A stretch of DNA of 14,526 nt from JACPLA01 sp035291905 (GCA_035291905.1 DATDRF010000281.1:1-14526), one strand, 5' to 3'; positions 1-7,504 are shown, numbered from the stretch's first letter. A program made the numbers and translations. Notes: generated from the letters alone by a model not told the origin.

Positions 1-379
1 AGAAACCATCGATCAGCCTTAGAACATCAAGAGAAAGCAGCGCCATATAGAAATAGACCATGGCCGCGAGCCAGTACGACCCTATCCAGACCATGCTGCC
101 GCTGATCCACGAAAGAGCTATTCTCTCGAGAAGCCGGCCCGCAAGGAATGACAGAGATAAGAAGAGAAACAGGATTGTGTAGAAAAGATGAAGGCCCGAT
201 GATTCAGGGACGGCTTGCCATCCGCGCCAGAAGATGTAGGAATTGAGAATCCCGTAGAGGATGAAGAAGACGAAAAAGAAGATAATGAACTGGAGGCGCG
301 TCGATTTCAGCTTCCCGGGGTCTGGATGGAGATGCTGTATTGGTTGTTCTCGCGAGGCCGTTTTGTTCAATTCCGTCAC
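1..379 (-). CDS. Probable metallophosphoesterase, N-terminal membrane region (partial, cut by left window edge)
   Basis: Only the first ~126 residues are present. After a short polar N-terminus there is a hydrophobic helix (around residues 31-46, 'FIIFFFVFFILYG'), then 'NSYIFWRGWQAVP', then two more membrane segments with 'FLAGRLLER' and 'WIGSYWLAAMVYF' between and within them. This arrangement resembles the membrane leader of YkuE/YaeI-like metallophosphoesterases in Bacteroidota, where a calcineurin-like domain follows. The catalytic part lies outside the window, so function is inferred from the leader alone. The start is uncertain. GTG at 379 is chosen; a TTG at 370 is a little better placed relative to a GAGAAG stretch. 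The frame is open upstream only to a stop at about 424. A 113-bp gap with heptad repeats separates it from the receiver-ATPase gene upstream. Confidence 0.6.
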   Translation of the reverse strand, partial: MTELNKTASREQPIQHLHPDPGKLKSTRLQFIIFFFVFFILYGILNSYIFWRGWQAVPESSGLHLFYTILFLFLSLSFLAGRLLERIALSWISGSMVWIGSYWLAAMVYFYMALLSLDVLRLIDGF

Positions 380-383
380 TTCT

Positions 384-425
384 CGATTGATTCCTGAAGC
401 TTGAAACGTGAAACCCTTAACCTAT
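384..425. repeat. Degenerate 7-bp tandem repeat, about 6 units
   Basis: Read on the plus strand in a 7-bp phase from 384, successive units end in TGA (for example TTCCTGA and AGCTTGA), then change to AACC-type units. On the minus strand the latter read as GGTT-containing units like those at 7331-7410. The repeat lies immediately upstream of the probable metallophosphoesterase start and may supply its leader. A weaker continuation with GGTT at 7-bp spacing is visible around 460-470. Confidence 0.55.
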
Positions 426-492
426 GAGGACGAACACTCCCCAAGGATATTGCACTTCAGGTTATGGGTTGAATTGGGTGGTGGAATTCCGG

Positions 493-1380
493 TCAGTGCT
501 CGTCGAACGGAACCGTTACAAGGACGCGGTTACCCTTGCCAAGATACTGGAGGTCGAGGAAGGCACGCGCCATGGCGATGCCCCGGCCATGGTTGTCCAT
601 GAGCCGTGTCTCATCAAGGGTAAAATAGCGGGAAAAATCAAATCCTGGCCCCTGATCCTCGATGAGAACCGTCATCTTGTCCTCATACCGTTTCATTCGC
701 AGCGTAACAAACTTCTCTGCATGTTCCGGAAGGTTGAGTCGGCGTTCAACCTCTTCGAACCAAGTGCCATTGGACAGGAATTTTCCCTTTTCTTCATATG
801 AGATGCCAAGATTGCCGTGTTCCACCGCATTCGTGATCAATTCCATGATCAGTGCCGCCCGCTCGGGGACCGGGCAGGCGTTGGCGATCCGCAACCCCAG
901 GAATTCCCCCTCGGAAATCGAATGAAAGCGGAAGACCGCTTCGGTGAGATGATTGAACGGATTCTCGCTTTCCTCGAGTTTCTTGAGAAGCCTTTTCTTG
1001 TCTCTGAAATCATCGACCGCAGCATGGACAATAGAATGGATCACTTCTTGCGGGGCGGGCTTTGGGATATAGTAGTAGGCTCCCGCCTCTATTCCTTCCT
1101 GAACCCGTTGTGCATCGGTGTGAACTGTATGCATCACAACCGGGATATGCTCGAATGCAGCTTGCTCTTTGATCCAGAGGAGGAAATCAATTCCCGACAT
1201 GCGCGGCATGGTCCAGTCGAGAACAATGGTGCTCACTTCCTTTCCGGACCGGTTGACGACTTCCTGGGCCTCAAGGCCGTCGTGTGCGATCAACACCTTG
1301 AATCCGTCCCTCTGAAGAACGGTGTCGAGGAGCATGCACAGCGCAGGGTCATCATCGACAATCAGGATTGTGTCAGCCAA
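493..1380 (-). CDS. Response regulator receiver domain fused to RsbW-like HATPase domain
   Basis: 295 aa, predicted cytoplasmic. Residues 1-125 form a CheY-like receiver domain: acidic pocket D9-D11, phospho-acceptor D55 in 'LDWTMP', T85 at the switch position and K107 in 'IPKP'. A short charged linker (about 126-142) leads to a GHKL ATPase domain of the RsbW/SpoIIAB anti-sigma type. It shows the N box 'ELITNAVEHGN' (E180, N184, H188), the G1 box 'EDQGPGFD' (D242) and the G2 box 'NHGRGIAMAR'. No PP2C/SpoIIE phosphatase, DNA-binding or histidine-phosphotransfer region is present. By family knowledge it should receive a phosphoryl signal and act as a regulated Ser/Thr kinase or partner-binding switch. 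The target is unknown and no kinase, sigma factor or anti-anti-sigma gene is visible nearby. The start is TTG, supported by GAGGT 8 nt upstream and by the usual receiver N-terminus. The gene begins 6 nt after the deacylase-family gene, so translation is probably coupled. Confidence 0.9.
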   Translation of the reverse strand: MADTILIVDDDPALCMLLDTVLQRDGFKVLIAHDGLEAQEVVNRSGKEVSTIVLDWTMPRMSGIDFLLWIKEQAAFEHIPVVMHTVHTDAQRVQEGIEAGAYYYIPKPAPQEVIHSIVHAAVDDFRDKKRLLKKLEESENPFNHLTEAVFRFHSISEGEFLGLRIANACPVPERAALIMELITNAVEHGNLGISYEEKGKFLSNGTWFEEVERRLNLPEHAEKFVTLRMKRYEDKMTVLIEDQGPGFDFSRYFTLDETRLMDNHGRGIAMARAFLDLQYLGKGNRVLVTVPFDEH

Positions 1381-1386
1381 CTTCGG

Positions 1387-3129
1387 TTACCTCAATTGGT
1401 CGGTGTTTTGGGTCGCAACGGGTTCATCCCCTTTCCTCCATCCCTTCCATCCCGGACCTCTTACAACGCGGCCGGGAAAAGCTCCCGTGTGTTCTCCTGC
1501 CTTCAAGACCTGCACTCCATTGACGAAAACGTCGGACACCCCCGTGGAGTACTGATGCGGCTTCTCAAACGTGGCGTGGTCGGCGATCGTTGCAGGATCA
1601 AATACCACGAGATCTGCGCCGTAACCGGCAAGAATCCTGCCGCGATTTCTCAGACGAAGATTCTCAGCCGGGAGAGAAGTCAGTCTCCTTACCGCCTCTT
1701 CAAGCGAGATCACCTTTTCTTCGCGGACATACTTGCCCAGCAGGCGTGCCACGTTGCCATAGGCGCGCGGATGGGGATTTGATTTGAGGAAAACCCCCTC
1801 GGGAGCGAGCGACTCGGCATCGGATCCGAACGAAACCCAGGGTTGTGCAATCTGCCGCTTGGTATTCTCTTCAGACATCATGAAATACACCGTCCCCACC
1901 CTGCTATCGTCATCGATAACAAGATCCATCGCAGTCTCTTCAGGAGACTTTCCGCGTAGACTGGCAACCTCGCTCAGGGTCTTCCCCGTCAGGTATTTGA
2001 GGGAATCCGTTCTGAATCCTACCAGGAGCACATTGTCCGACGATCCCGCGGCAAGGTAAAGATTCTCCCACTTGTCGGTCGGCTCGGACATTTCCGCTTT
2101 GACGGCCCGCCGAATCAGAGGATTCTTAAGCCTGTTTACCCATGCTTTGTGCCCTCCCTCTTGCACCCAGGGGGGCATAGCCGCATCGAGTCCGGTGGCG
2201 CCGGCAAGGTATGTGTACATGTCCGCAGTGATGTGCAATCCTTGAGACCTGGCCTCATCGACCTTGCGTATCACCTTCTCCATCTTTCCCCAGTTCGATT
2301 GGCCCGCGGCCTTGAGATGATAGATCTCCGCCGGAATGTTCGCTCTTTTGGCGATCGTCATGACCTCATCCACTGCCTCCAGAAGACGGTTCCCCTCGCT
2401 CCTCATATGCGTGATGTAGATGCCTCCGTACGAGGCAGCAACCCTGCAAAGTTCGATCAGCTCGTCGGTCCTGGCATAGAATGCAGGCGCGTAGATCAGT
2501 GAGGAGCCGATTCCGAGCGCCCCCTCCTCCATCCCAACCCTGACAAGGTTCCTCATGCGCTCCATTTCAGCTGGGCTTGGAGGACGATCGGCGTATCCCA
2601 GTTCGTGAATCCTCACCGTCGTGGCACCGACAAACGAGGCGACATTCGTCGAAATCCCCTTTCGCTCAAGGAAGCCAAGATACTCCCCCAGCGTCGTCCA
2701 TTGGATAGGATACTTGATGTCTCCCTGACGGTCCTTTTGCTCCTTCTTCATCTCATTGTTCAGAGGACCTTCCGACCAGCCCTCCCCAAACACTTCAACC
2801 GTCACACCTTGACGGACACCGCTTTGCGAGCGGCCGTCTTCGATCAACGACTCGGTTGCCCAGCTCAGCATATTGATGAATCCGGGGGCGACTGCGAGGC
2901 CGGTTGCGTCGATCTCGATGGTTCCGCTTTCGTTTTCCAGATTCCCCACAAAGGCGATCGTGTCCCCTTTCACCGCGACATCGCCGACATACGCGGGATT
3001 TCCCGATCCGTCATGAATCGTCCCGTGACGAATAACAACGTCGTAGGCGGGTGGGGTGGAGCAGCTAAAAAACGCCAGGAACAACAGAAGGAGGGTGGTG
3101 TTTCTCCGTATGGCAGGGACTGATTTCAT
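1387..3129 (-). CDS. Amidohydrolase lipoprotein, N-acyl-D-amino-acid deacylase family, atypical metal site
   Basis: 580 aa. The N-terminus is a short basic stretch, a hydrophobic core and a likely lipidation site at C23 ('AFFSC'), so it is probably an envelope lipoprotein. The amidohydrolase fold begins at 'YDVVIRHGTIHDGSG' and ends with the small beta domain ('GRILAGYGADLVVFDP', 'VSDVFVNGVQVLKAGEHTGAFPGRVVRGPG'), as in D-aminoacylases, and length is close to the family norm. H241 ('YITHMRSEG'), H271 ('EIYHLKAAG') and D437 ('GSDAES') match conserved metal or catalytic residues. The usual 'GFIDxHxH' motif is instead 'GFINMLSW' (83-90), and the region matching the metal-binding Cys motif 'GNCGxS' reads 'GEGWS'. 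Substrate and even hydrolytic activity are therefore uncertain. The ATG overlaps the TGA of the upstream serine hydrolase by 4 nt, and the receiver-ATPase gene follows after 6 nt. Confidence 0.88.
   Translation of the reverse strand: MKSVPAIRRNTTLLLLFLAFFSCSTPPAYDVVIRHGTIHDGSGNPAYVGDVAVKGDTIAFVGNLENESGTIEIDATGLAVAPGFINMLSWATESLIEDGRSQSGVRQGVTVEVFGEGWSEGPLNNEMKKEQKDRQGDIKYPIQWTTLGEYLGFLERKGISTNVASFVGATTVRIHELGYADRPPSPAEMERMRNLVRVGMEEGALGIGSSLIYAPAFYARTDELIELCRVAASYGGIYITHMRSEGNRLLEAVDEVMTIAKRANIPAEIYHLKAAGQSNWGKMEKVIRKVDEARSQGLHITADMYTYLAGATGLDAAMPPWVQEGGHKAWVNRLKNPLIRRAVKAEMSEPTDKWENLYLAAGSSDNVLLVGFRTDSLKYLTGKTLSEVASLRGKSPEETAMDLVIDDDSRVGTVYFMMSEENTKRQIAQPWVSFGSDAESLAPEGVFLKSNPHPRAYGNVARLLGKYVREEKVISLEEAVRRLTSLPAENLRLRNRGRILAGYGADLVVFDPATIADHATFEKPHQYSTGVSDVFVNGVQVLKAGEHTGAFPGRVVRGPGWKGWRKGDEPVATQNTDQLR
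1389..1393 (-). promoter_or_regulatory. Ribosome binding site (GAGGT) for the TTG start at 1380
   Basis: GAGGT on the minus strand ends 8 nt before the TTG. It overlaps the last sense codons and stop of the upstream gene, which indicates coupled translation and supports the non-ATG start. Confidence 0.65.
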
Positions 3130-4571
3130 TTCTTTGGATGGAGGAAGTTCTCGCCGACCTTGACCCTTACGACGGCGTTTCCTTCCATCTCGAATACCAC
3201 AAGTTCCCCGTTGCCGTTCGAGCCCGTCATCCGGAAGGTATGTTCACCGACAGGGGTCAACTCAACGAGGTTCATCCGGGGATTCTCTTCCGGCGGGTAG
3301 CTGTGGTCGTACATCATCAGCCTCCCGTTCATCATCAACACCTGGGTTTCAAACCACCAGGCATCCTGATAGTTGCCCACGTAGGCCGTCCATGCGGGGA
3401 GGGGGATCGAAACCTCGACGGACCTGGCCGAGGCCCTTTGGACGGGCGGCAGCATCAAGGAGAGGACATGGTTCGCAAAGAAAGACGGGTCGCCGTCATC
3501 GGAGTTCGTTAGAACAATGACAGCAAGTTTTTCATCGGGCAAAAAAGAAAGCTGCGATCGATATCCTCCGACCCAACCGGAGTGCCCCACGACCGTACGG
3601 TCGTTTTCGCGCCAGGTGGAAAAGCCGAGGCCGTATCCGCTTTTCCAGTCAGGATTGAGCCATTGGATCCTCCTCATTTCCTTGATCGTGCTGCCCTTCA
3701 GGATCTGATCCCCGAAGACTATCTGACTTTCTCTGAACTGGAGCGAGGCGAACTTCGCCAGGTCTTCGATTGTCGAAGACATGTTGGCGGAGGCAACGAT
3801 CGCTCTCGCGTTTGTGAACGGCATGATCTTCCTTGTGCCGTCCTCAAGCTTTCGGCTGTACCCCATTGCCAGCCGCTTCGATTGCGAATCCTGGAAGTAC
3901 ACAGTCGTGCTTTTCATGCCGAGCGGCAGCAGGATGTTCTTTTCGACATATTCCGAAAAAGGCATCCCGGCAACTTCGGCGACAATTTCGCCGGCAATCG
4001 CAAAACCCAGGTTGGAGTATTTGATGCGATCTTCCGGAGAGAACGTCATCTCCTGTCTCTCCAGGCCTTTGATCATTTCGGTGCGTGAGGGGAACTTGTT
4101 GTCGGTCCAGTATGGGAATGCAGCTTCGCGCGGCAGCCCCGATGTGTGCGTCAGTAACTGACGAATCGTCACCTTCGGTTGATCGGGGAAACGGCTTTTG
4201 ATGCGGAACCACGGGAGGTATTGCTCGACGGGATCATCCAACCGGAGCTTCTCCTGGTCCCGCAACTGCATGATCGCTGTTGCTGTAAAGATCTTTGTAA
4301 GCGAGGCAATCCGATAAATGGTCTGGGTTGAGGTGAGGATGCTGTCTTCCAGATTGCTGTACCCAAAACCGCGGGCGTACACAAGCTCCTGATCGTATAC
4401 GATCCCGATGCTCAGGCCCGGGAGGCTTCGGAAAGCCACTTGGGACAGGAGCCACTGTTCCATAAGCCGGAGGCTGGCCGATACTTCGGGATTATCAGAA
4501 ATTTTGCCCTGGGAAAATACCCCAACGGAGGGAAGAAACAGCAGAAAAACCGCAAACCACAGCCTCTTCAT
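3126..4571 (-). CDS. Secreted serine hydrolase, class C beta-lactamase/CubicO family (peptidase S12-like)
   Basis: 481 aa from the chosen ATG. Residues 1-20 look like a Sec signal peptide ('MKRLWFAVFLLFLPSVGVFS', likely cut before Q21). The penicillin-binding-protein/beta-lactamase fold shows the nucleophile motif SLTK (S90, K93), the Tyr motif YSN (Y185, N187) and the third motif HSG in 'GHSGWVGG' (H330-G332). A beta-rich C-terminal extension of about 95 residues follows ('YVGNYQDAWWFETQV' onward), as in many CubicO-type proteins. Family members include D-stereospecific peptidases, esterases and transpeptidases, and the substrate cannot be read from sequence. The frame is open to a TTG at 4640, but the ATG at 4571 has GAGGAG just upstream and gives a clean signal peptide, so it is preferred. 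It overlaps the amidohydrolase gene by 4 nt (ATGA), suggesting both act on one substrate class. Confidence 0.9.
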   Translation of the reverse strand: MKRLWFAVFLLFLPSVGVFSQGKISDNPEVSASLRLMEQWLLSQVAFRSLPGLSIGIVYDQELVYARGFGYSNLEDSILTSTQTIYRIASLTKIFTATAIMQLRDQEKLRLDDPVEQYLPWFRIKSRFPDQPKVTIRQLLTHTSGLPREAAFPYWTDNKFPSRTEMIKGLERQEMTFSPEDRIKYSNLGFAIAGEIVAEVAGMPFSEYVEKNILLPLGMKSTTVYFQDSQSKRLAMGYSRKLEDGTRKIMPFTNARAIVASANMSSTIEDLAKFASLQFRESQIVFGDQILKGSTIKEMRRIQWLNPDWKSGYGLGFSTWRENDRTVVGHSGWVGGYRSQLSFLPDEKLAVIVLTNSDDGDPSFFANHVLSLMLPPVQRASARSVEVSIPLPAWTAYVGNYQDAWWFETQVLMMNGRLMMYDHSYPPEENPRMNLVELTPVGEHTFRMTGSNGNGELVVFEMEGNAVVRVKVGENFLHPKK

Positions 4572-4575
4572 GACA

Positions 4576-4581
4576 CTCCTC
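4576..4581 (-). promoter_or_regulatory. Ribosome binding site (GAGGAG) for the ATG at 4571
   Basis: GAGGAG on the minus strand lies 4 nt before the ATG. It decides the start in favour of the signal-peptide methionine over the upstream in-frame TTG at 4640. Confidence 0.6.
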
Positions 4582-4684
4582 AAGAACGACGTTAGTACCG
4601 GATTGGAAATCAACTTATGGAATAGGTGCAGGAAAAGCAAGGAATGAGTGATGAAACGACACAGGAAAACCGTTGAGCAAGCGC

Positions 4685-7018
4685 TTAGAAGATGCGGGCG
4701 ATGCCCAGCGTAACAAACCAGGCATCGGAATCGGTAAGACGACGGGTAACGTCAATCCGCAGGAGGCCAAAAATACGGCTCATGCCGATTCCCGTTTCTG
4801 CATACCACCCTTCCGTCGATCTGCCGTACGGAAGGGAACCCGACGGATTCCACGATTTCGCGACCGAGCCGTAGAGTATCAATTCGAGGCTGTTCTTGTA
4901 AAGGCAAGGGACATCCAGTACAAGAAAAGGAATCGAACGGAAATTGTGCTCAAGTGAGAGGACGAAATAACGTTCGCCGGCGAATTCCTTCAGTGAGGCT
5001 CCTTTGAGAACACCGAAGGGACCGAATCCGTCGGACCTGCTTTCAAGAGTAAAGATACGTTGGGGTGGAAGATGTCCTGTTGAATATCCGGCGGAGAGCC
5101 GCCCAAGCAGGGTCGGGGGGAAAAGGTTTCGCTTGAGGAACGTCGGCACAAAGAATTCTCCAGTAACCCAAACCCTTGAAAAAAAGAAATCGCCCGCGAG
5201 CAGCGACGGCTGAGAGCGCTCTATTTCGATGTCGATGTAGTTTGTAGAGACAAGGCCGAGCGGAACGGGCGAATCGCCATAGCGAATGTTCAGTGCAACG
5301 GACCGGAGCATCCCTTTGGCCGCCATGGCGTTCGGCCGGTATTCCTTTGACCGATCGAGCAGGCTGAACTCCGTCATCTTGCGGGCGGTCTTGTGTTCTT
5401 CCGATCGATAGGTAGCCTTGAGTGAAAGACGCCGCAACGGCTTTGCGCCGACAAAGAACTTCCACCCGAATGTGTAGAAATAGTCCCTCTGATCGATCTT
5501 GGAAAGCAACGAGGAAAGCGTGATAAAGAACGTGTCATAAAAACCCTCGTCGGGAAAGTGTCCCAGATCCTTCGATCCCCCAAGACCGAGGCTGTAGTTT
5601 CTCTTTTCATCGAGGAAGAATTCTGCTTCGGCGCCGTATTTCCATCGCTTATCGGACAATCCGTATCCCGCCTTCGCGGAGAGCTTCATCCATGGAGCAA
5701 CGGAATCCACTGTGACCTCGCCGCCCAGGAACAATCCCTCCACCCTGTTGAAGTGCAGATCCAGGTACTTGAGAAAGCCCTCGCTGACCGTATTCAGCGC
5801 CATCAACGGCCCCGAGGGCTCGAATTGTTTCTCAAGGGTCTGGGTACTATCCAGAGTCTTGTAGGCAGTCTGCTCCTCCGTCGTAAGCGGAAGAACTTCC
5901 CTCTCCGCCCAGAATGTTGAGTCGAATTTCTCGGCCCCCGGCGCATTCATTCTTCGCGGTTTTTGCCGAAGCGTGTCGGGAACTTCGGCATTGATCCGAT
6001 ACTCGTAGATGGTCGAAACCTGGTCAAAGCCGATCACGGGGAATGAGAACCCCGCAATGCCGATCTCCGCGTTTCCATTGAGCCGGATGTCAACAGGCAT
6101 CCAGAAGAATTCCTCATATCGGGCGAACTGCTGGGCATACGTGATATTCAATTCGGTCACAAAGGGAATTCGGTACGCCTCGTTCGGCTTCACCTCGATG
6201 CCTACAACGGAGTAGCTGTCGCCGATAATGTTGATCGTGCCGCTAAAGAGGGGCGTCAGCTTTGTTCGGGGCGTCATGCGTATCGAATAGAGCTCCACGC
6301 TGTCCTGCATTCGTGTCCCCTCCAGCGTGAACCGGTAGTACTCAAACGCCTCGGGGGATGTCGGGCCGACGAAGGTGAAGCCGCTGAACCTGATCTCATC
6401 GTCGTAGAAATTCACAATCCCGCCGACGGAGGCAAAATTCTGTCCCAGGGGAACATTTTCGGTCTGCCGTTTTTGTTTCACTACCTCTCTGAGCGTGTCT
6501 CCTTGCTGCCAGTAGCCGGTCGTGTACGACTCGGTAATGCTGGCAATTGCAGTATCCCTGCGGAGAATTTGGCGGGTGAACGCGTCAAACTGATATGACT
6601 TCAGCCTCTCTTTCCATTGTCCTTTGTTCTCGATGACATTCCTCATGATGCGGACTGCCGGATCCTCATCAGTCACGACTATTTCAGCGAGTTGAACCGC
6701 GATCGGCTCGAGGGCAACGTCGTGAATCGTGTCCCGCATGAGCGCAACTCGGACGGTATCGGATTTGTAGCCGATAAAGCTCACGATAAGGGAATAGGAG
6801 CCGGGAGGAAGGGAAAGTCGGTAGGCTCCTTCGGCGTTCGAGATCGTTCCGCGGGCGGTGCCGTCGATCCGAATATTCGCGGCGACGAGAGACTCGCCGG
6901 ACGATTTGTCACGAACAGTGCCGGAAACAACGAAGGTCTGGGCCAGCGCAACAGAAACGAGAACGTTCAGGCCAAGCAACAGCAAGGCAAAGTGAGTGAA
7001 GTGGGAAAAGCGGAACAT
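4685..7018 (-). CDS. DUF5686-type outer-membrane protein with carboxypeptidase-regulatory-like domain
   Basis: 777 aa. Residues 1-26 are a signal peptide ending 'VSVALAQ'. Residues ~28-110 form a carboxypeptidase D regulatory-like beta-sandwich ('VSGTVRDKSSGESLVAANI', 'GYKSDTVRV'). Next comes the segment typical of DUF5686 proteins ('DPAVRIMRNVIENKGQWKE', then 'YQFDAFTRQI'), and a long region of alternating beta-strands ending in Phe ('GIARIF'), which suggests a C-terminal outer-membrane barrel. Members of this family are common in Bacteroidota and have no firmly assigned role; no TonB plug is recognisable here. The frame could be extended to a GTG at 7129, but that would overlap the small gene upstream and bury the signal peptide, so the ATG at 7018 is used. 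No clear Shine-Dalgarno motif precedes it. A 113-bp gap follows before the serine hydrolase gene. Confidence 0.85.
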   Translation of the reverse strand: MFRFSHFTHFALLLLGLNVLVSVALAQTFVVSGTVRDKSSGESLVAANIRIDGTARGTISNAEGAYRLSLPPGSYSLIVSFIGYKSDTVRVALMRDTIHDVALEPIAVQLAEIVVTDEDPAVRIMRNVIENKGQWKERLKSYQFDAFTRQILRRDTAIASITESYTTGYWQQGDTLREVVKQKRQTENVPLGQNFASVGGIVNFYDDEIRFSGFTFVGPTSPEAFEYYRFTLEGTRMQDSVELYSIRMTPRTKLTPLFSGTINIIGDSYSVVGIEVKPNEAYRIPFVTELNITYAQQFARYEEFFWMPVDIRLNGNAEIGIAGFSFPVIGFDQVSTIYEYRINAEVPDTLRQKPRRMNAPGAEKFDSTFWAEREVLPLTTEEQTAYKTLDSTQTLEKQFEPSGPLMALNTVSEGFLKYLDLHFNRVEGLFLGGEVTVDSVAPWMKLSAKAGYGLSDKRWKYGAEAEFFLDEKRNYSLGLGGSKDLGHFPDEGFYDTFFITLSSLLSKIDQRDYFYTFGWKFFVGAKPLRRLSLKATYRSEEHKTARKMTEFSLLDRSKEYRPNAMAAKGMLRSVALNIRYGDSPVPLGLVSTNYIDIEIERSQPSLLAGDFFFSRVWVTGEFFVPTFLKRNLFPPTLLGRLSAGYSTGHLPPQRIFTLESRSDGFGPFGVLKGASLKEFAGERYFVLSLEHNFRSIPFLVLDVPCLYKNSLELILYGSVAKSWNPSGSLPYGRSTEGWYAETGIGMSRIFGLLRIDVTRRLTDSDAWFVTLGIARIF

Positions 7019-7109
7019 TAAATCAGTGAACGAAAAGGGAAACGTTTTGTTGCACGCCCGAAGCGGATGGAACGACCATGGCAGGCAAAATGGAATCCCG
7101 GCAATCCGT

Positions 7110-7313
7110 CTATACCGTCTTTCGAACACGCTCGAACGTATGGATGACTTTCGTCAATCCATGACTCAGAACGGAGATAACAGCCACATCGCCGTCACAT
7201 TCGACGAGCTTCTCCTGGGCCATTTTCTTCGCCTCTTCCTCACTCTGCGCAGTTCCATGGAAAAGGTTCTTGGGGACATCGAGTGTCTTGGTGATGAGAA
7301 TTCTATAGGTCAT
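7110..7313 (-). CDS. Small protein of unknown function (67 aa)
   Basis: 67 aa with no signal peptide or membrane segment, so probably cytoplasmic. The family is not recognised. The sequence alternates a beta-like start ('MTYRILITKTLD'), an amphipathic helix rich in Glu, Lys and Gln ('SEEEAKKMAQEKLVE') and a second beta-like part ('DVAVISVLSHG'), suggesting a small alpha/beta fold. Support for a real gene comes from a near-perfect AAGGAGG just before the ATG and from its place on the coding strand, 91 bp ahead of the DUF5686-type gene with which it may be co-transcribed. The antisense frame is also open, but it has no comparable ribosome site. Confidence 0.7.
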   Translation of the reverse strand: MTYRILITKTLDVPKNLFHGTAQSEEEAKKMAQEKLVECDGDVAVISVLSHGLTKVIHTFERVRKTV

Positions 7314-7316
7314 GCG

Positions 7317-7323
7317 CCTCCTT
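7317..7323 (-). promoter_or_regulatory. Strong Shine-Dalgarno site (AAGGAGG) for the 67-aa gene
   Basis: AAGGAGG on the minus strand sits 3 nt before the ATG at 7313. It is the best anti-16S match seen in the window, though the spacing is short. Confidence 0.65.
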
Positions 7324-7330
7324 GGAAATT

Positions 7331-7410
7331 ATGAGTTACGGGTTACGGGTCGGTGTAGGGTTTGTTCCAGGTTTCACGGTTCAGGGTTCAAGGTTCCGGG
7401 TTCAGCATTT
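7331..7410. repeat. Degenerate 7-bp tandem repeat, GGTT-type
   Basis: Three units occupy 7331-7351 (for example ACGGGTT). After a 17-bp interruption, units follow in register from 7369 to 7403 (for example ACGGTTC and AGGGTTC), fading out by 7410. The core is roughly NNGGTTC on the plus strand. Period and composition match the minus-strand reading of the repeat at 384-425. No coding signal overlaps it. Confidence 0.7.
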
Positions 7411-7465
7411 CGGTCACCTGTCCGATGAGGGATAGGACTCTACAAAAGCCCGCGTTTTCTGACCA

Positions 7466-7503
7466 CTGTGTACCCAGTCGGAATGACATTCCGACCTACA
7501 GAG
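7466..7503. other. Imperfect intergenic hairpin with a 19-bp palindromic core
   Basis: The core GTCGGAATGACATTCCGAC (7477-7495) has perfect 9-bp arms around a single A. Outer arms CTGTGTA (7466-7472) and TACAGAG (7497-7503) pair at 6 of 7 positions across a CCCA/C internal loop. No T-run follows on the minus strand, so a standard intrinsic terminator is not supported. It could be a protein-binding palindrome, an mRNA 3'-end structure, or one copy of a dispersed REP-like element. Confidence 0.55.
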
Positions 7504-7504
7504 C

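Noticed and set aside
817..1782. A 321-codon plus-strand open frame
   Set aside because: It is antisense to the receiver-ATPase gene and the 3' part of the amidohydrolase gene, both with clear domain motifs, and its translation shows no recognisable family.
3844..4455. Minus-strand open frames of 70-120 codons in other frames of the serine hydrolase
   Set aside because: The main frame carries SLTK, YSN and HSG in order. The others are frame shadows.
4572..4640. N-terminal extension of the serine hydrolase to a TTG at 4640
   Set aside because: It would place 23 residues before a clean signal peptide, while the ATG at 4571 has its own ribosome site.
4572..4684. Promoter ahead of the serine hydrolase
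   Set aside because: Possible TTGCTT and TAAGTT boxes can be picked out on the minus strand, but the match is too weak and neither fits the known Bacteroidetes promoter form.
7019..7129. N-terminal extension of the DUF5686-type protein to a GTG at 7129
   Set aside because: It would overlap the 67-aa gene and put 37 residues before the signal peptide.
7444..7503. Intrinsic terminator after the Fe-S oxidoreductase gene
   Set aside because: The hairpin at 7466-7503 is not followed by a T-run on the minus strand, and AAAA/TTTT at 7444-7458 flanks only a poor stem.
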